64,000 nt of DNA from Chlorogloeopsis sp. ULAP01 (GCF_030381805.1 NZ_JAUDRH010000002.1:434001-498000); one strand, 5' to 3'. Counted from the stretch's first letter, positions 18,413 through 28,397 are shown. Numbers and translations are program-made. The notes: generated by a model from the letters alone, not told the origin.

Positions 18413-19168
18413 TTGACTCCCGACAAACCACCTTTACCCCAGTTGTTCAAAGGCATTGCCCTGTTTACGCCTGGAGGAGATTTAATTTATTGCATCGATC
18501 CTAGTAAACAAGGTCGATGGCATTTGCATTTGTGTGCTACTTTGCAAGAAATTCTAGACTTGCCAGAACCGCCTCACTTTTTAGTGCCTTGTTATACGGC
18601 GACTATCGATCATTGGTTAGATCCGCGTACTCAACAAATACGAACTTTTGCTGAAGCTTATCCAGTAGTGATGCGATATCAGCCTGTGTTGAATGCTATT
18701 TTTGACACAGGGGATTTGGTTTGGCAAAGCGCTCCGTGGCAAGAGGGATTGTGCGATCGCATGGTTTTAACAAGCTATCGCTCCTCGTTTCCGCAACTGT
18801 GGGAAGATCACGATTTAATTTTGCGTTTAGATCCTACTGAAGCAGTCCTATACTATCAACAGACAACGACACAACAGTTACAACTAGACACCCAAGGTTA
18901 TGTCCTGCGCCTATTTATTGCCGGACATAGTCCTGGTACAGAACGTATTCTCGAAAATCTTCACGAACTGCTAGAAAAGTACCTGGGGCAACCGTACACA
19001 CTAAAAGTTATTGATGTTTTTACCCATCCAGAACTAGCTGAAGCCAATCAGGTAACAGCAACTCCAACTCTGGTAAAAGTTTGGCCGCAGCCGATTCGGC
19101 GTATTGTTGGGAATTTGGATCACGCAGATAAAATTTTACAGATGTTAGGAGCTAAGGAAAAATATTAA
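18413..19168 (+). CDS. Circadian clock KaiB-family protein with N-terminal extension
   Basis: Residues 162-248 form a KaiB-like thioredoxin-fold domain: YVLRLFIAGHSPGTERILEN, then LKVIDVFTHPELAEANQ, TATPTLVKVWPQPIRRIVGN. This parallels KaiB (LKLYVAG, LKVIDVL-NPQLAE, ATPTL-K-LPPPVRKIIGD). Residues 1-160 form a Trp/Tyr/Pro-rich domain I do not recognise. KaiB itself is about 100 residues and binds KaiC; SasA carries a KaiB-like domain at its N-terminus, whereas here it is C-terminal and no kinase follows. The start is a TTG, since no in-frame ATG or GTG lies near. It may be a clock-associated adaptor (inference). Confidence 0.75.
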   Translation: MTPDKPPLPQLFKGIALFTPGGDLIYCIDPSKQGRWHLHLCATLQEILDLPEPPHFLVPCYTATIDHWLDPRTQQIRTFAEAYPVVMRYQPVLNAIFDTGDLVWQSAPWQEGLCDRMVLTSYRSSFPQLWEDHDLILRLDPTEAVLYYQQTTTQQLQLDTQGYVLRLFIAGHSPGTERILENLHELLEKYLGQPYTLKVIDVFTHPELAEANQVTATPTLVKVWPQPIRRIVGNLDHADKILQMLGAKEKY

Positions 19169-19303
19169 GTAGAAGGCAGCTATGCTAAGGGCAGAAGGAA
19201 AAAGACTATTTCCGTCAGCTTTTTAGAAGTTGCTATTTTACATTTAATTATGTTCACCTACTTAATAATAAAGTACTAGGGTCTAGTGGCAGTGTCTATA
19301 CTC

Positions 19304-20719
19304 ATGACAAACCAACAAAATCTTAACAATGGCAGCCATGCTTTAGTGATTGGTAGCAGCATGGCTGGACTGCTGGCAGCTAGAGTATTAGTAAATCACT
19401 TTGACCGTGTGACTGTGGTTGAGCGCGATCGCTTACCCCAGCAACCAGAATTACGTCCGGGAGTTCCCCAAGCGAATCAAGTACACGTGCTGCTTACCCA
19501 AGGGCAACGACTTTTAGAGCAGCTTTTTCCTGGTTTAGAGGCAGAATTAGCTGCTGCGGGTGCGCCGAAGGTAAATTGGACAGTGGATTATCCCTTGTTA
19601 GGGATTTGGGGCTGGTTTCCCCGCGTTGATTCAGATTTAGTTACCCATACTTGTAGTCGTTCTTTACTAGAATGGCTGGTTCGTCGTCGTTTAAGCACCT
19701 ATCACAATCTGCAATTTCTTGATGAAACTCAAGTGACTGGGCTTTTGAGTGACAATAGCAATTCCAAAGTTACAGGAATAAAATTGCGTTGTCGCAATCT
19801 TTCTGAGCCAACAGAATTAACCGCTCACTTAATTGTAGATGCTAGTGGGCGCAACTCCTCATTACCAAAGTGGCTGGCAGATCTAGGCTACCCATCCCCC
19901 CAGGAAACCATAATCAACTCTTTTTTGGGCTATGGCTCTCGATGGTATGAATGTCCAGACACTTTTCAAGCAGATTGGAAAGTGCTAACTGTGATGTATA
20001 AACCACCCTATGAGCAACGCGGTGGGGTAATTTATCCTGTAGAAGGCAAGCGTTGGGTAATTACTGTGGCTGGTATCGGTAGAGACTACCCTCCGACTGA
20101 TGAAGCTGGTTTTCTCGAATTTGTTCGCAGTCTACGCAGTCCCATCCTTTATGAAGCCATTAAAAATGCTAAACCCCTTTCCCCCGTTTATGGCTATCGC
20201 CGCACAGAAAATCTTTGGCGTCACTACGAGCAACTGCCTCGAATGCCAGAAGGATTAGTAGCACTAGGGGATGCAGTTTGTAGTTTTAATCCTATTTATG
20301 GCCAGGGTATGACAACTGCGACTTTGGGTGCATTAACTCTTGAGCATTGCTTAAAAGAGCAAAGGCTCACAAATTTAACTCGCTGCTTCCACAAACAACT
20401 CGCTCGCGTTTTAGAAACTCCCTGGATGATGGCAACAAGTGAAGATTTTCGCTGGGAAACTACCGAGGGCGGTAAGCCTGATATAATTACAAGACTCATG
20501 CACCGCTATATGGATCAAGTCATTTTGCAAGCGGTAAATGATCCTAAGGTGTACCGGAAATTTGCGGAAGTTATCCACATGGTTAAACCGCCTTCCGTGC
20601 TTTTTGCTCCTGATATTTTGGTAAAGGTTTTGGCACAGATAATTAAAGTGCAACCAAATAAAGTTTCAAATGCTGGCGAGGTTACTACCCCACCCCCGCA
20701 ACCAATTGAATTGGTATAA
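19304..20719 (+). CDS. FAD-dependent monooxygenase/oxidoreductase
   Basis: A 471-residue flavoprotein of the PHBH/geranylgeranyl-reductase fold. The Rossmann motif is ALVIGSSMAGLLAARVL, with VTVVERD at the end of beta-2 and the second FAD site LVALGDAVCSFNPIYGQGM. QVHVLLTQGQRLLEQLFPG resembles epoxidase/LasC-like and related cyanobacterial FAD oxidoreductases. The substrate is unknown. I chose ATG 19304 over the GTG at 19286. A broken copy of the gene's first 75 codons follows immediately downstream, showing that this region duplicated. Confidence 0.8.
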   Translation: MTNQQNLNNGSHALVIGSSMAGLLAARVLVNHFDRVTVVERDRLPQQPELRPGVPQANQVHVLLTQGQRLLEQLFPGLEAELAAAGAPKVNWTVDYPLLGIWGWFPRVDSDLVTHTCSRSLLEWLVRRRLSTYHNLQFLDETQVTGLLSDNSNSKVTGIKLRCRNLSEPTELTAHLIVDASGRNSSLPKWLADLGYPSPQETIINSFLGYGSRWYECPDTFQADWKVLTVMYKPPYEQRGGVIYPVEGKRWVITVAGIGRDYPPTDEAGFLEFVRSLRSPILYEAIKNAKPLSPVYGYRRTENLWRHYEQLPRMPEGLVALGDAVCSFNPIYGQGMTTATLGALTLEHCLKEQRLTNLTRCFHKQLARVLETPWMMATSEDFRWETTEGGKPDIITRLMHRYMDQVILQAVNDPKVYRKFAEVIHMVKPPSVLFAPDILVKVLAQIIKVQPNKVSNAGEVTTPPPQPIELV

Positions 20720-20734
20720 TTACAACAATCTTTT

Positions 20735-20959
20735 AACAATGATAGCCATGCTTTGGTAATTGGTGTCAGCATGGCTGGAATGATAGTAGCTTGAGTATTG
20801 ATAAATCAATTTGAACGTGTGACTGTAGTTGAGTGCGATCACTTGCCTCTACAAGTAGGAGAGTTGTATCTGTTACCCAATTCTAGGGAAACTCATGAGC
20901 ACAATGCTTATAACGCTTGTGGAGTAAGTATTCCAACCTTAGCATCAGTTTCTGTGTAA
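20735..20959 (+). pseudogene. Decayed duplicate of the FAD oxidoreductase N-terminus
   Basis: Translates as NNDSHALVIGVSMAGMIVA, a stop, then VLINQFERVTVVECDHLP, matching the first 45 codons of the preceding gene (NNGSHALVIGSSMAGLLAA, VLVNHFDRVTVVERDRLP). It continues briefly as unrelated sequence to a TAA. Only the 5' end exists and it carries an internal TGA. Confidence 0.85.
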
Positions 20960-21612
20960 TTGTTCGTTTCACCTCAAGATGTACTACATACAATTACTTG
21001 TGCGGAAAAATTAGCTAGAAAAAAATATTAAATTTCAATTGATACTGCACATAGATGAAAATTTGAAATAACTTTACAGAAATTACCTGATTTTTTTGAT
21101 TTCTACATATAAGGCCAGAAAATTAACTTATACACTTAATATCAAATAGCATTTATATAAATAATCGTGCAAAAGAAATTATCTAGTTAGGTAAGGGAAT
21201 AGGATTAGGGGAATACAGAATAAATATAGCTATTTTAGCCATTTTTAAAAATGGCTCAATATTTATGTGTAGGTACTTATTAGACCAGCTAAATTTTTAA
21301 ATATCTAAACAACTTTTTTGTAAAGATATTTATTGAATTGGGAATAATTAAAGTATCACATTATAAAAGTGTGTCAGTATCTCATGCCTGTAAATACTGT
21401 TACACTCAAATGTTTATTCTTGGCAAGGTTTTTGCCCAAGGAAGAATTATCTATTTTTGAAGTTAACTTTGAATTTGATTGATTTTAAAAGCTATGATTT
21501 TCATTTATCAGTAATTTTTATTATTAAACACCACTAACCTACCAAACAGTACTGCGATGTGTAGGGATATTGACATAGATAGCCAAAAAATATGAAAGGA
21601 TATTAATTATTT
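20960..21612. other. AT-rich intergenic region, no gene recognised
   Basis: About 650 bases of AT-rich sequence between the oxidoreductase remnant and the GMC gene. It may hold further decayed oxidoreductase sequence, but none is recognisable in translation. AAGGATATTA just before the next ATG offers a moderate ribosome site. Confidence 0.4.
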
Positions 21613-23304
21613 ATGTTGATTGATAGTCGTACATTAACAAATAATGAAGTTATTAAAACAGAAGTTTGTATTGTTGGCGCCGGGCCGGCGGGGATTACAC
21701 TGGCACGAGAATTTATTGGACAAGACTTTAGAGTATGTTTAGTAGAAAGTGGCGATCTAGAATTTAATCGAGAGACACAATCTCTAAGCGAAGGTGAAAC
21801 TGTTGGTGAGCCTTTTCCCAATCTGCAAGATATGCGACATCGTCAGTTTGGTGGACATGCTAATGTCTGGAATGTTGAAATTAATAACAAGCAATTTGGT
21901 CTAAGGCATATGCCCTTAGATGCAATAGACTTTGAAAAACGTAATTGTGTGCCATATAGTGGATGGCCTTTTAGTAAATCTCACCTGAATTCTTTCTACG
22001 AGCGTGCTCATGAGGTTTGTAAACTGGGTGCTTTTGCTTATGATGCTCTGACTTGGGAGGATGCAAAATCACCTCAATTACCATTCATTGGTGATTGCGT
22101 CACTACCACTATATTTCAGTTTGGACCTCGCGATGTTTTCACCAATGAATATCGAAAACAAATTAATCAATCTCCTAACATCACTACCTATCTCAATGCA
22201 AACGTCGTAGAAATTGAGACTGACGAAACAGCTAAAAATGTAACTCGTGTACGCCTAGCTTGTCTCCAAGGTAATAAATTTTGGATAGTTGCCAAAATTT
22301 TTATATTAGCTACAGGTGGTATAGAAAACGCACGTTTATTACTGCTATCTAATAAAATTCAAAAGACTGGATTAGCCAATCAGAATGATGTTGTGGGTAG
22401 GTTTTTTATGGATCATCCCATTATTCGCTCTGGAATACTATATCCTTCTAGTCAAAAAATCTTCAATTCGACGGCTTTATATGACTTGCGTCGAGTGAAT
22501 AATGTACCAATTATGGGAAAACTTCACTTAACTGAACAAGTGATACGTCGTGAGCAATTGCTCAATATGAGTTTTATTCTATTTCCTAGAGATGGAAAGT
22601 TTAGATCCCCAGCAAAAACTTCTGCAAAAACTTTGCTTTCTTCAATTTTGCAGAAAAAGATTCCCAAACATACTTTTCAGCATTTGGGTAATGTGATCAA
22701 GAACATTGATGACCTTGTGGTCGATTGGTATAAGTATCATATAAAACAGCAACATTTATTTCCTGATTTGAGTTATGGCGGATGGTCAGAACATCAAGGT
22801 AACGAAAACAGATATTTAATGTTTGAAGTCTTGAGTCAAACTGAACAAGTCCCAAACCCCGATAATCGAGTGACGCTTAGTAATAAACTTGACAGGCTTG
22901 GTTGTCCTCAAGCAAAGTTAATATATCGATGGAGCGAAACAGACATTTGCAGCATCAAGCGATCGCAAGCTATCTTGGCAGAAGAAATAGCTCGTGCAGG
23001 ATTAGGTAAATTCCAGATTGAGTCAGATGGAGAACTTCCGAGTGTTCTATCTTTTAGCACACATCATAATATGGGAACAACACGGATGCATATTGATCCT
23101 AAACAGGGTGTTGTTGATGCAAATTCTAAAGTTCACGGTATCTCAAATTTATTTATCGCAGGTAGCTCTGTTTTCCCAACAGGAGGATACGCAAATCCTA
23201 CACTCACAATTGTCGCTTTAGCAATTCGGTTGGCAGATCGTGTGAAAGCTCAGTTTACTGCCAAATCAGAAAACCCAACAGCTAAACTTCAGATCAGTGG
23301 ATAG
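21613..23304 (+). CDS. GMC-family FAD oxidoreductase
   Basis: 563 residues of the glucose-methanol-choline oxidoreductase superfamily. The FAD Rossmann motif is VCIVGAGPAGITLAREF near residues 18-34, with VCLVESG following. The middle contains FILATGGIENARLLLLS, and the C-terminus has SFSTHHNMGTTRM and NLFIAGSSVFPTGGYANPTL, where family members place the catalytic His and second FAD contacts. GMC enzymes oxidise alcohols or sugars; the substrate cannot be deduced. No signal peptide is visible. A perfect hairpin follows the gene. Confidence 0.88.
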   Translation: MLIDSRTLTNNEVIKTEVCIVGAGPAGITLAREFIGQDFRVCLVESGDLEFNRETQSLSEGETVGEPFPNLQDMRHRQFGGHANVWNVEINNKQFGLRHMPLDAIDFEKRNCVPYSGWPFSKSHLNSFYERAHEVCKLGAFAYDALTWEDAKSPQLPFIGDCVTTTIFQFGPRDVFTNEYRKQINQSPNITTYLNANVVEIETDETAKNVTRVRLACLQGNKFWIVAKIFILATGGIENARLLLLSNKIQKTGLANQNDVVGRFFMDHPIIRSGILYPSSQKIFNSTALYDLRRVNNVPIMGKLHLTEQVIRREQLLNMSFILFPRDGKFRSPAKTSAKTLLSSILQKKIPKHTFQHLGNVIKNIDDLVVDWYKYHIKQQHLFPDLSYGGWSEHQGNENRYLMFEVLSQTEQVPNPDNRVTLSNKLDRLGCPQAKLIYRWSETDICSIKRSQAILAEEIARAGLGKFQIESDGELPSVLSFSTHHNMGTTRMHIDPKQGVVDANSKVHGISNLFIAGSSVFPTGGYANPTLTIVALAIRLADRVKAQFTAKSENPTAKLQISG

Positions 23305-23325
23305 ACAAGAAAAATAGATGAACCC

Positions 23326-23349
23326 GTAGTGGTGCTAAAGCACCACTAC
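23326..23349. repeat. Perfect 11-bp hairpin downstream of the GMC gene
   Basis: GTAGTGGTGCT and AGCACCACTAC separated by AA. No T-run follows on the plus strand, so it could be a dispersed palindrome or an mRNA-end structure rather than a classic terminator. Confidence 0.6.
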
Positions 23350-23618
23350 AAATTCAAAGATATGGTTCGATAAATAAGTATATGGCTACCAAAGTAACGC
23401 AATTCGCAGGATATTTATTTGAGTTTGGATGATCAGTAAATTCCTGCCATAGGATAGATGCGTGCAGATGTAACAGTAACTGGTATAAAAATAAATATTT
23501 TAATATTAAATAAATCTAAAAAATATAGTAAGTATTATTGATTACGATACCTTTCTATTCTTTAGAAAGACCATAATTATTTAATTAAGAATTTGAAACA
23601 AATTCAAATAGATTAGCA
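23350..23618. other. Intergenic upstream of the GAF gene
   Basis: AT-rich region with no recognised gene or operator. Confidence 0.4.
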
Positions 23619-24800
23619 ATGGTTATTTATAAATTTCTTCTCAGCTTGCGCCGTTTGTTATTTCAAAACAAAAATCAGTACCAAGATAACTACTCTAAAT
23701 CAACAACTCCACTTTCTGAGCTTTCTGAACAAAGCCGCTTGCTTCATAGGCTTAACTGCATCACCCTCAACGAAAATGAGTCTAAGTGTATGCAAGCTCA
23801 CTTAACAACAATTTTGGAGAATCGCAATCAGGAGAAAACCTGTGAGAGCACGTCAAATTGTATTGTACTTGAGATGAGTGAAGAGGAACTCCGGAAGTTT
23901 GCAAGCTATATTGGAGAAAATACTAGCTGCTTGTTCCGTGCCATAGTTCAGTGTGACAGTAACCAGACTCAAGCCAGAAAACTGAGGATTATCAGTAATC
24001 ACGGTTTGCGTTTATTTGATGTGATGGTCAAAAGTCATAATAGCAAGGAACTAGAACAGGAATACATCTATAGAGATAGCACTCATCTTTCCATTTTACT
24101 GAGTGCAGAACTAACCAAGCTGAAGCAATTTGCTCAGATAAACTACCAGCACGTTGGTATTAACAACACGGTATCTATTGATTTGATTTTTGGAAATCTG
24201 CTGCGTGTATTGCTAGAAAAAATACGTATATTAATAGATGTAGACACTGTTACAGTTCTTTTGCCAACATCTGATGGACAGCAATTGGCTGTATGTGCCA
24301 CCATTGGGCTAGAAGAAGAAATTTTAGAAGATATTCGAATACCTCTCAGTTGTGGTTTTGCTGGTAAAATCGCCGCTGAGGGTAAGTATATGATTGTAGA
24401 TGACTTGTCAAAAATAGAGGTAGTAAGTCCGATTCTGCGTAACAAGGGAATCCGCTCAATGCTTGGTGTTCCATTGGTGCTGAAATACCAAGCCAACGGC
24501 GTTCTCCATGTTGGTACTTTTCGCTCCCGCCAATTCACTGAAGAAGATATGCAACAACTAAAAATTGTTGTTGAGCATATTGGGTTAGCAATTGAATCCT
24601 TATTAGGAAATAGAAAAATTATTAGCCTCAATGCAGACCAACTTGGTAATGTTTGTACCAAATATGTGGAAGTGAAAAGAGAAAAACCTCTGGAGATATG
24701 TGTAGTAAATAATACAACATTAATAAGATTAATCCAATTATTCAAAAGATTAATTGATGCAAATTTTAGTCAAATACATATTTGCTGGTATAGAGTATAG
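23619..24800 (+). CDS. GAF-domain protein with unassigned N- and C-terminal regions
   Basis: 393 residues. A GAF domain spans about 183-325: LLRVLLEKIRILIDVDTVTV, then RIPLSCGFAGKIAAEGKYMI, then IRSMLGVPLVLKYQANGVLH. GAF domains bind small ligands or chromophores. No bilin-attachment Cys-His pair is evident, and no kinase, cyclase or phosphatase domain follows. Residues 85-175 form a conserved-looking unit (MSEEELRKFASYIGENTSCL to SAELTKLKQFAQ) that I cannot name. The last 60 residues after the GAF are also unassigned. It may be a signalling adaptor or the remnant of a longer sensor (inference). Confidence 0.7.
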   Translation: MVIYKFLLSLRRLLFQNKNQYQDNYSKSTTPLSELSEQSRLLHRLNCITLNENESKCMQAHLTTILENRNQEKTCESTSNCIVLEMSEEELRKFASYIGENTSCLFRAIVQCDSNQTQARKLRIISNHGLRLFDVMVKSHNSKELEQEYIYRDSTHLSILLSAELTKLKQFAQINYQHVGINNTVSIDLIFGNLLRVLLEKIRILIDVDTVTVLLPTSDGQQLAVCATIGLEEEILEDIRIPLSCGFAGKIAAEGKYMIVDDLSKIEVVSPILRNKGIRSMLGVPLVLKYQANGVLHVGTFRSRQFTEEDMQQLKIVVEHIGLAIESLLGNRKIISLNADQLGNVCTKYVEVKREKPLEICVVNNTTLIRLIQLFKRLIDANFSQIHICWYRV

Positions 24801-24873
24801 CGGTGCTAAATCATTTGTTCAGGTGTAGAAACTCTCTGATGCTGAGTCTAGAATGTTGAGCGATCGCTCCTTT

Positions 24874-26268
24874 TCACTCTCCCTTCACAACTAAACTTTC
24901 CATTGCCATCTGCAAATCTTTCGTTAAGTCGGCAACAGCTTGTCTGGCACCTTGGCGACTGCCTTTATAAACCGGATACCTTTCTGAAACAGATAGTGGC
25001 TCACCTATAGTAATTTTCGCCCGTTGCTTACCTAGTGGCGGAGATTTAAATGGATTACCGCCTTTAATCCGAGTCACCATATCTCGGATGAGTGAAGTTG
25101 TCTCAGCAAATCTTTCTGCTGTGGGTTTTTCGCGCACGTACTTGCCTGTCACAGCAACAAAACTTTCTACTAAACGCATATGCCACATCCGTAAATTGGC
25201 TTCTTCGGCAACACGATCGCCTAATGCTTTTTCTAATGGTGATAGTGCTTTGATATCTTTGTATTCTTCTCTAAAAATATAATTCCAACCAGCCTGTTCG
25301 ACACGCCGACAGCGATCGCTAAAGTTTCCTTTTGGTTGTAAATCAAAATACTGCTCTGCTACTTGTAAAACTACATCTAAAAGCACATACAGACGAGCGG
25401 CTATTACCTCGTTCGCATCTTCGGTTTGATTTTTTACTTCTGGCAGTTTTTGATGGTAGAACCGCGTGTAAAATTGTTCCATCAAAGATAGCAAGCGTTC
25501 AGATAACCGCAACAGGCGAGGATAGAGCGACTCTATTGGAGAAATATTGTTGTATGCTTTTGCATCGACAGGTAAACCGCTAGCTGCTTCTAATTCACTT
25601 AACAGTTTGGCGATCGCATTCCAAGGCGCTTCGATGTAACTGTATTGGATGCTAATTGGTACAATGAGTACCTGTTGATCTCGTCCGGCTTTTTGCAAGT
25701 CTTCAGCGCACCAAAAGCCCAATTGTGCGATTCCGGGTTCGAGTGGGTTGACTAGCTCCGAAAGTCCATTTGTGGCTCCTTCTGGCGCTGCTGCCATTGG
25801 GAAACGCCCATTGGCAAACAAATCACGAGCTGAACGCAAACCCGTCCAATCAGCCTTACCGCGTTGGATTGGCGTGCCACCCAGGCTAGAAGCGATCCAG
25901 CCAATATGTGAGCCAGCCCACAAAGGAATACCGCGATCGTAGATAAAATGGGCATGAATTGGGCGCTGTAGGGATACTCCCATCTGTCGTGCTACCTTTG
26001 GCACGATTTGGGAAAACAAGTAGCCCAGGCAAAATGGATCTTGTGTTTTAGGATGACGAAATGCTATCAAAAAGCGGATCTTTCCCTCCTGAAATTGACG
26101 ATAGAGATCCACCAAAACTTCTACGTCATCTGCTTCAATTTGGCTAATTGCTGATTTCCAGCGTAACCAAGTGGGTAGCAACAGATGAACGGCTTCTAAA
26201 AACCAAGGCTTGAATGCTGGCGGGATAAATTCCAGGGGTGGCTGTGCTTGATGAATTATTTCGGGCAA
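24874..26268 (-). CDS. PlsC-like phospholipid/glycerol acyltransferase
   Basis: 464 residues with an acyltransferase core: AHFIYDRGIPLWAGSHIGWI, GGTPIQRGKADWTGLRSARD, GRFPMAAAPEGATNG and LIVPISIQYSYIEAP match the order of PlsC motifs (the H-x4-D region, Gly/Arg block, PEG block, P-I block). Such enzymes acylate (lyso)phosphatidate or related lipids at the membrane. The C-terminal 230 residues are a helical extension of unknown role, making it longer than typical PlsC (about 240). The canonical HxxxxD is not clearly intact, so the substrate class is uncertain. It is monocistronic. Confidence 0.75.
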   Translation of the reverse strand: MPEIIHQAQPPLEFIPPAFKPWFLEAVHLLLPTWLRWKSAISQIEADDVEVLVDLYRQFQEGKIRFLIAFRHPKTQDPFCLGYLFSQIVPKVARQMGVSLQRPIHAHFIYDRGIPLWAGSHIGWIASSLGGTPIQRGKADWTGLRSARDLFANGRFPMAAAPEGATNGLSELVNPLEPGIAQLGFWCAEDLQKAGRDQQVLIVPISIQYSYIEAPWNAIAKLLSELEAASGLPVDAKAYNNISPIESLYPRLLRLSERLLSLMEQFYTRFYHQKLPEVKNQTEDANEVIAARLYVLLDVVLQVAEQYFDLQPKGNFSDRCRRVEQAGWNYIFREEYKDIKALSPLEKALGDRVAEEANLRMWHMRLVESFVAVTGKYVREKPTAERFAETTSLIRDMVTRIKGGNPFKSPPLGKQRAKITIGEPLSVSERYPVYKGSRQGARQAVADLTKDLQMAMESLVVKGE

Positions 26269-26572
26269 GGTGGTTTCCTCTTAAGAAATAAGGCAGAAGG
26301 CAGAAGGCAGAGGGCAGGAGGCAGAAGGAAGAGGATTTGATTTGTTTGTTTCATTTGTAGCGGGTGGTACACCGCTGGTGCGGCTGCCCTCAAAAGGATG
26401 AAGGAAACAGTAGTCGAGAGTCAGAATATTCTGAATTCTGTAGACGCCCTCCGGGCGGCTTCCCGTAGGGTATTCTGGATTTTAAGTTTTTATTGATACC
26501 TATTTCATACTTCAACCTTCATATAGACTTTAACTGAGTTCGAGATTAGCGAAACTGGAAAGGGGACAAACG
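26269..26572. repeat. Intergenic repeats upstream of proS
   Basis: Contains GGCAGAAGGCAGAGGGCAGG-type purine repeats (26291-26332) and a GC-rich element GACGCCCTCCGGGCGGCTTC (about 26443-26462). The second element is also present in variants near 43515, 43584 and 53064. No gene. Confidence 0.55.
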
Positions 26573-28387
26573 ATGCGACTGTCACAAATGTTATTTGTTA
26601 CGCTCCGGGATGATCCTGCTGATGCAGAAATTCCCAGTCATAAATTATTACTCCGCGCAGGTTATATTCGTCGCATCGGTAGTGGTATATATGCTTATCT
26701 CCCGCTGATGTGGCGGGTATTGCAAAAAGTCTCCCAAATAGTAAGGGAAGAGATGAATGCTACGGGCGCGCAAGAGTGTCTCTTACCCCAATTACAACCT
26801 GCCGAGCTATGGCGTGAATCTGGCAGATGGGATACTTACACTCAAGCAGAAGGTATCATGTTTGCCCTTGTAGATCGGCGCGAGCAAGAATTAGCATTGG
26901 GGCCAACTCACGAGGAAGTAATCACAACGATCGCTCGTGATCTGATCCGCTCTTACCGTCAGCTACCACTACATCTGTATCAAATTCAAACTAAGTTCCG
27001 CGATGAAATTCGTCCCCGCTTTGGATTGATGCGCGGACGAGAATTTATCATGAAGGATGGCTACTCGTTCCACGAAGACGAAGAAAGCCTAAAAAAAACT
27101 TATCAGGATATGTACCAAGCCTACAGTAATATGCTGCGGCGCTCTGGTTTGGCTTTTCGTGCTGTAGAAGCAGATTCTGGTGCTATTGGTGGTTCTGGTT
27201 CTACAGAATTTATGGTGTTGGCGGAAGCTGGTGAAGATGAAGTTCTCTACACCGAAGATGGACAATATGCAGCCAATGTGGAAAAAGCTGTGTCTTTAAC
27301 GGCGGATGCTGAACCCTCAACGTTTACAAGTTATGAAAAACGGGAAACTCCGGGAACAGAGACAATTGAAAAACTCTGTGCTTTCTTGAAGTGTTCTCCG
27401 ACTCAAATAGTTAAGAATGTTCTCTACCAGGCACTTTATGATCATGCCACTACGGTTTTGGTATTGGTGAGTATCCGAGGGGATCAGGAAGTTAATGAAG
27501 TCAAGTTACAGAATGAATTGACAAAGTTGGCTTCCCAATACGGTGCGAAGACAGTTTTGAAGTTAGCAGTGCCAGATGTAGATACGCAGAAGAAATGGGC
27601 GGCTAAACCCTTGCCTTTAGGTTATATTGCCCCTGATGTTGCAGATGATTATATTCAGTCTGCCAAGGATATTGCGCCTAAGTTTTTGCGCTTGGTAGAT
27701 AAAACTGCAACTGATTTAAAGAACTTTGTGACAGGCTCAAATGAATCTGGTTATCACGTAGTTGGTGCTAACTGGGGCGAGCAATTTAAACTACCAGATG
27801 ATATCGTAGATGTGCGTAAAGCTAGACCAGGCGATCGCGCAATCCACAATCCAGAACAAACTTTAAAAAGCGCTCGCGGCATTGAAGTTGGTCACATTTT
27901 CCAATTAGGGACAGAATATTCCCAAGTAATGGCAGCAAATTATACCAACGAACAGGGTGAAGAAAAACCGCTAGTCATGGGTTGTTATGGTGTGGGAGTT
28001 TCCCGACTGGCACAAGCAGCAGTAGAGCAATCCTACGATAAAGATGGAATTATTTGGCCTGTTGCGATCGCGCCTTATCATGCTATTGTGACAATTCCAA
28101 ATATTAACGACGCTCAACAAGTAGAAATTGCCGAAAAACTTTACACAGAATTAAATCAAGCCAGAATTGAAACTCTACTCGATGACCGCAATGAACGAGC
28201 GGGAGTTAAATTTAAAGATGCTGACTTAATCGGCATACCTTACAGGATTGTCACTGGGAGAGCGATCGCTAATGGCAAAGTCGAAGTAGTTGAACGCGCT
28301 ACCCATAATTCTCAAGAAATTCCAATTACAGAAGTAGTGTCTACTATTAAGCAATGGATTATCCAAGCAATAGAGGCTAAAAATTAA
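26573..28387 (+). CDS. proS: Prolyl-tRNA synthetase (bacterial type with editing domain)
   Basis: A class II aminoacyl-tRNA synthetase charging tRNA-Pro. The N-terminal LLLRAGYIRRIGSGIYAYLP, motif 2 region FRDEIRPRFGLMRGREFIMK and GPTHEEVIT are characteristic. An YbaK-like insertion (about residues 225-390, with CAFLKCSPTQIVKNVLY) hydrolyses Ala-tRNA-Pro. The anticodon-binding domain follows (YHAIVTIPNI, LDDRNERAGVKFKDADLIGI). Length 604 is slightly longer than E. coli ProRS (572). A hairpin of repeat type follows. Confidence 0.95.
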   Translation: MRLSQMLFVTLRDDPADAEIPSHKLLLRAGYIRRIGSGIYAYLPLMWRVLQKVSQIVREEMNATGAQECLLPQLQPAELWRESGRWDTYTQAEGIMFALVDRREQELALGPTHEEVITTIARDLIRSYRQLPLHLYQIQTKFRDEIRPRFGLMRGREFIMKDGYSFHEDEESLKKTYQDMYQAYSNMLRRSGLAFRAVEADSGAIGGSGSTEFMVLAEAGEDEVLYTEDGQYAANVEKAVSLTADAEPSTFTSYEKRETPGTETIEKLCAFLKCSPTQIVKNVLYQALYDHATTVLVLVSIRGDQEVNEVKLQNELTKLASQYGAKTVLKLAVPDVDTQKKWAAKPLPLGYIAPDVADDYIQSAKDIAPKFLRLVDKTATDLKNFVTGSNESGYHVVGANWGEQFKLPDDIVDVRKARPGDRAIHNPEQTLKSARGIEVGHIFQLGTEYSQVMAANYTNEQGEEKPLVMGCYGVGVSRLAQAAVEQSYDKDGIIWPVAIAPYHAIVTIPNINDAQQVEIAEKLYTELNQARIETLLDDRNERAGVKFKDADLIGIPYRIVTGRAIANGKVEVVERATHNSQEIPITEVVSTIKQWIIQAIEAKN

Positions 28388-28397
28388 AGAAAGGCAG

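Noticed and set aside
24143..24745. 200-residue open frame antisense to the GAF gene
   Set aside because: Mirror of a well-supported coding frame; Ser/Ile-rich with no recognisable family.
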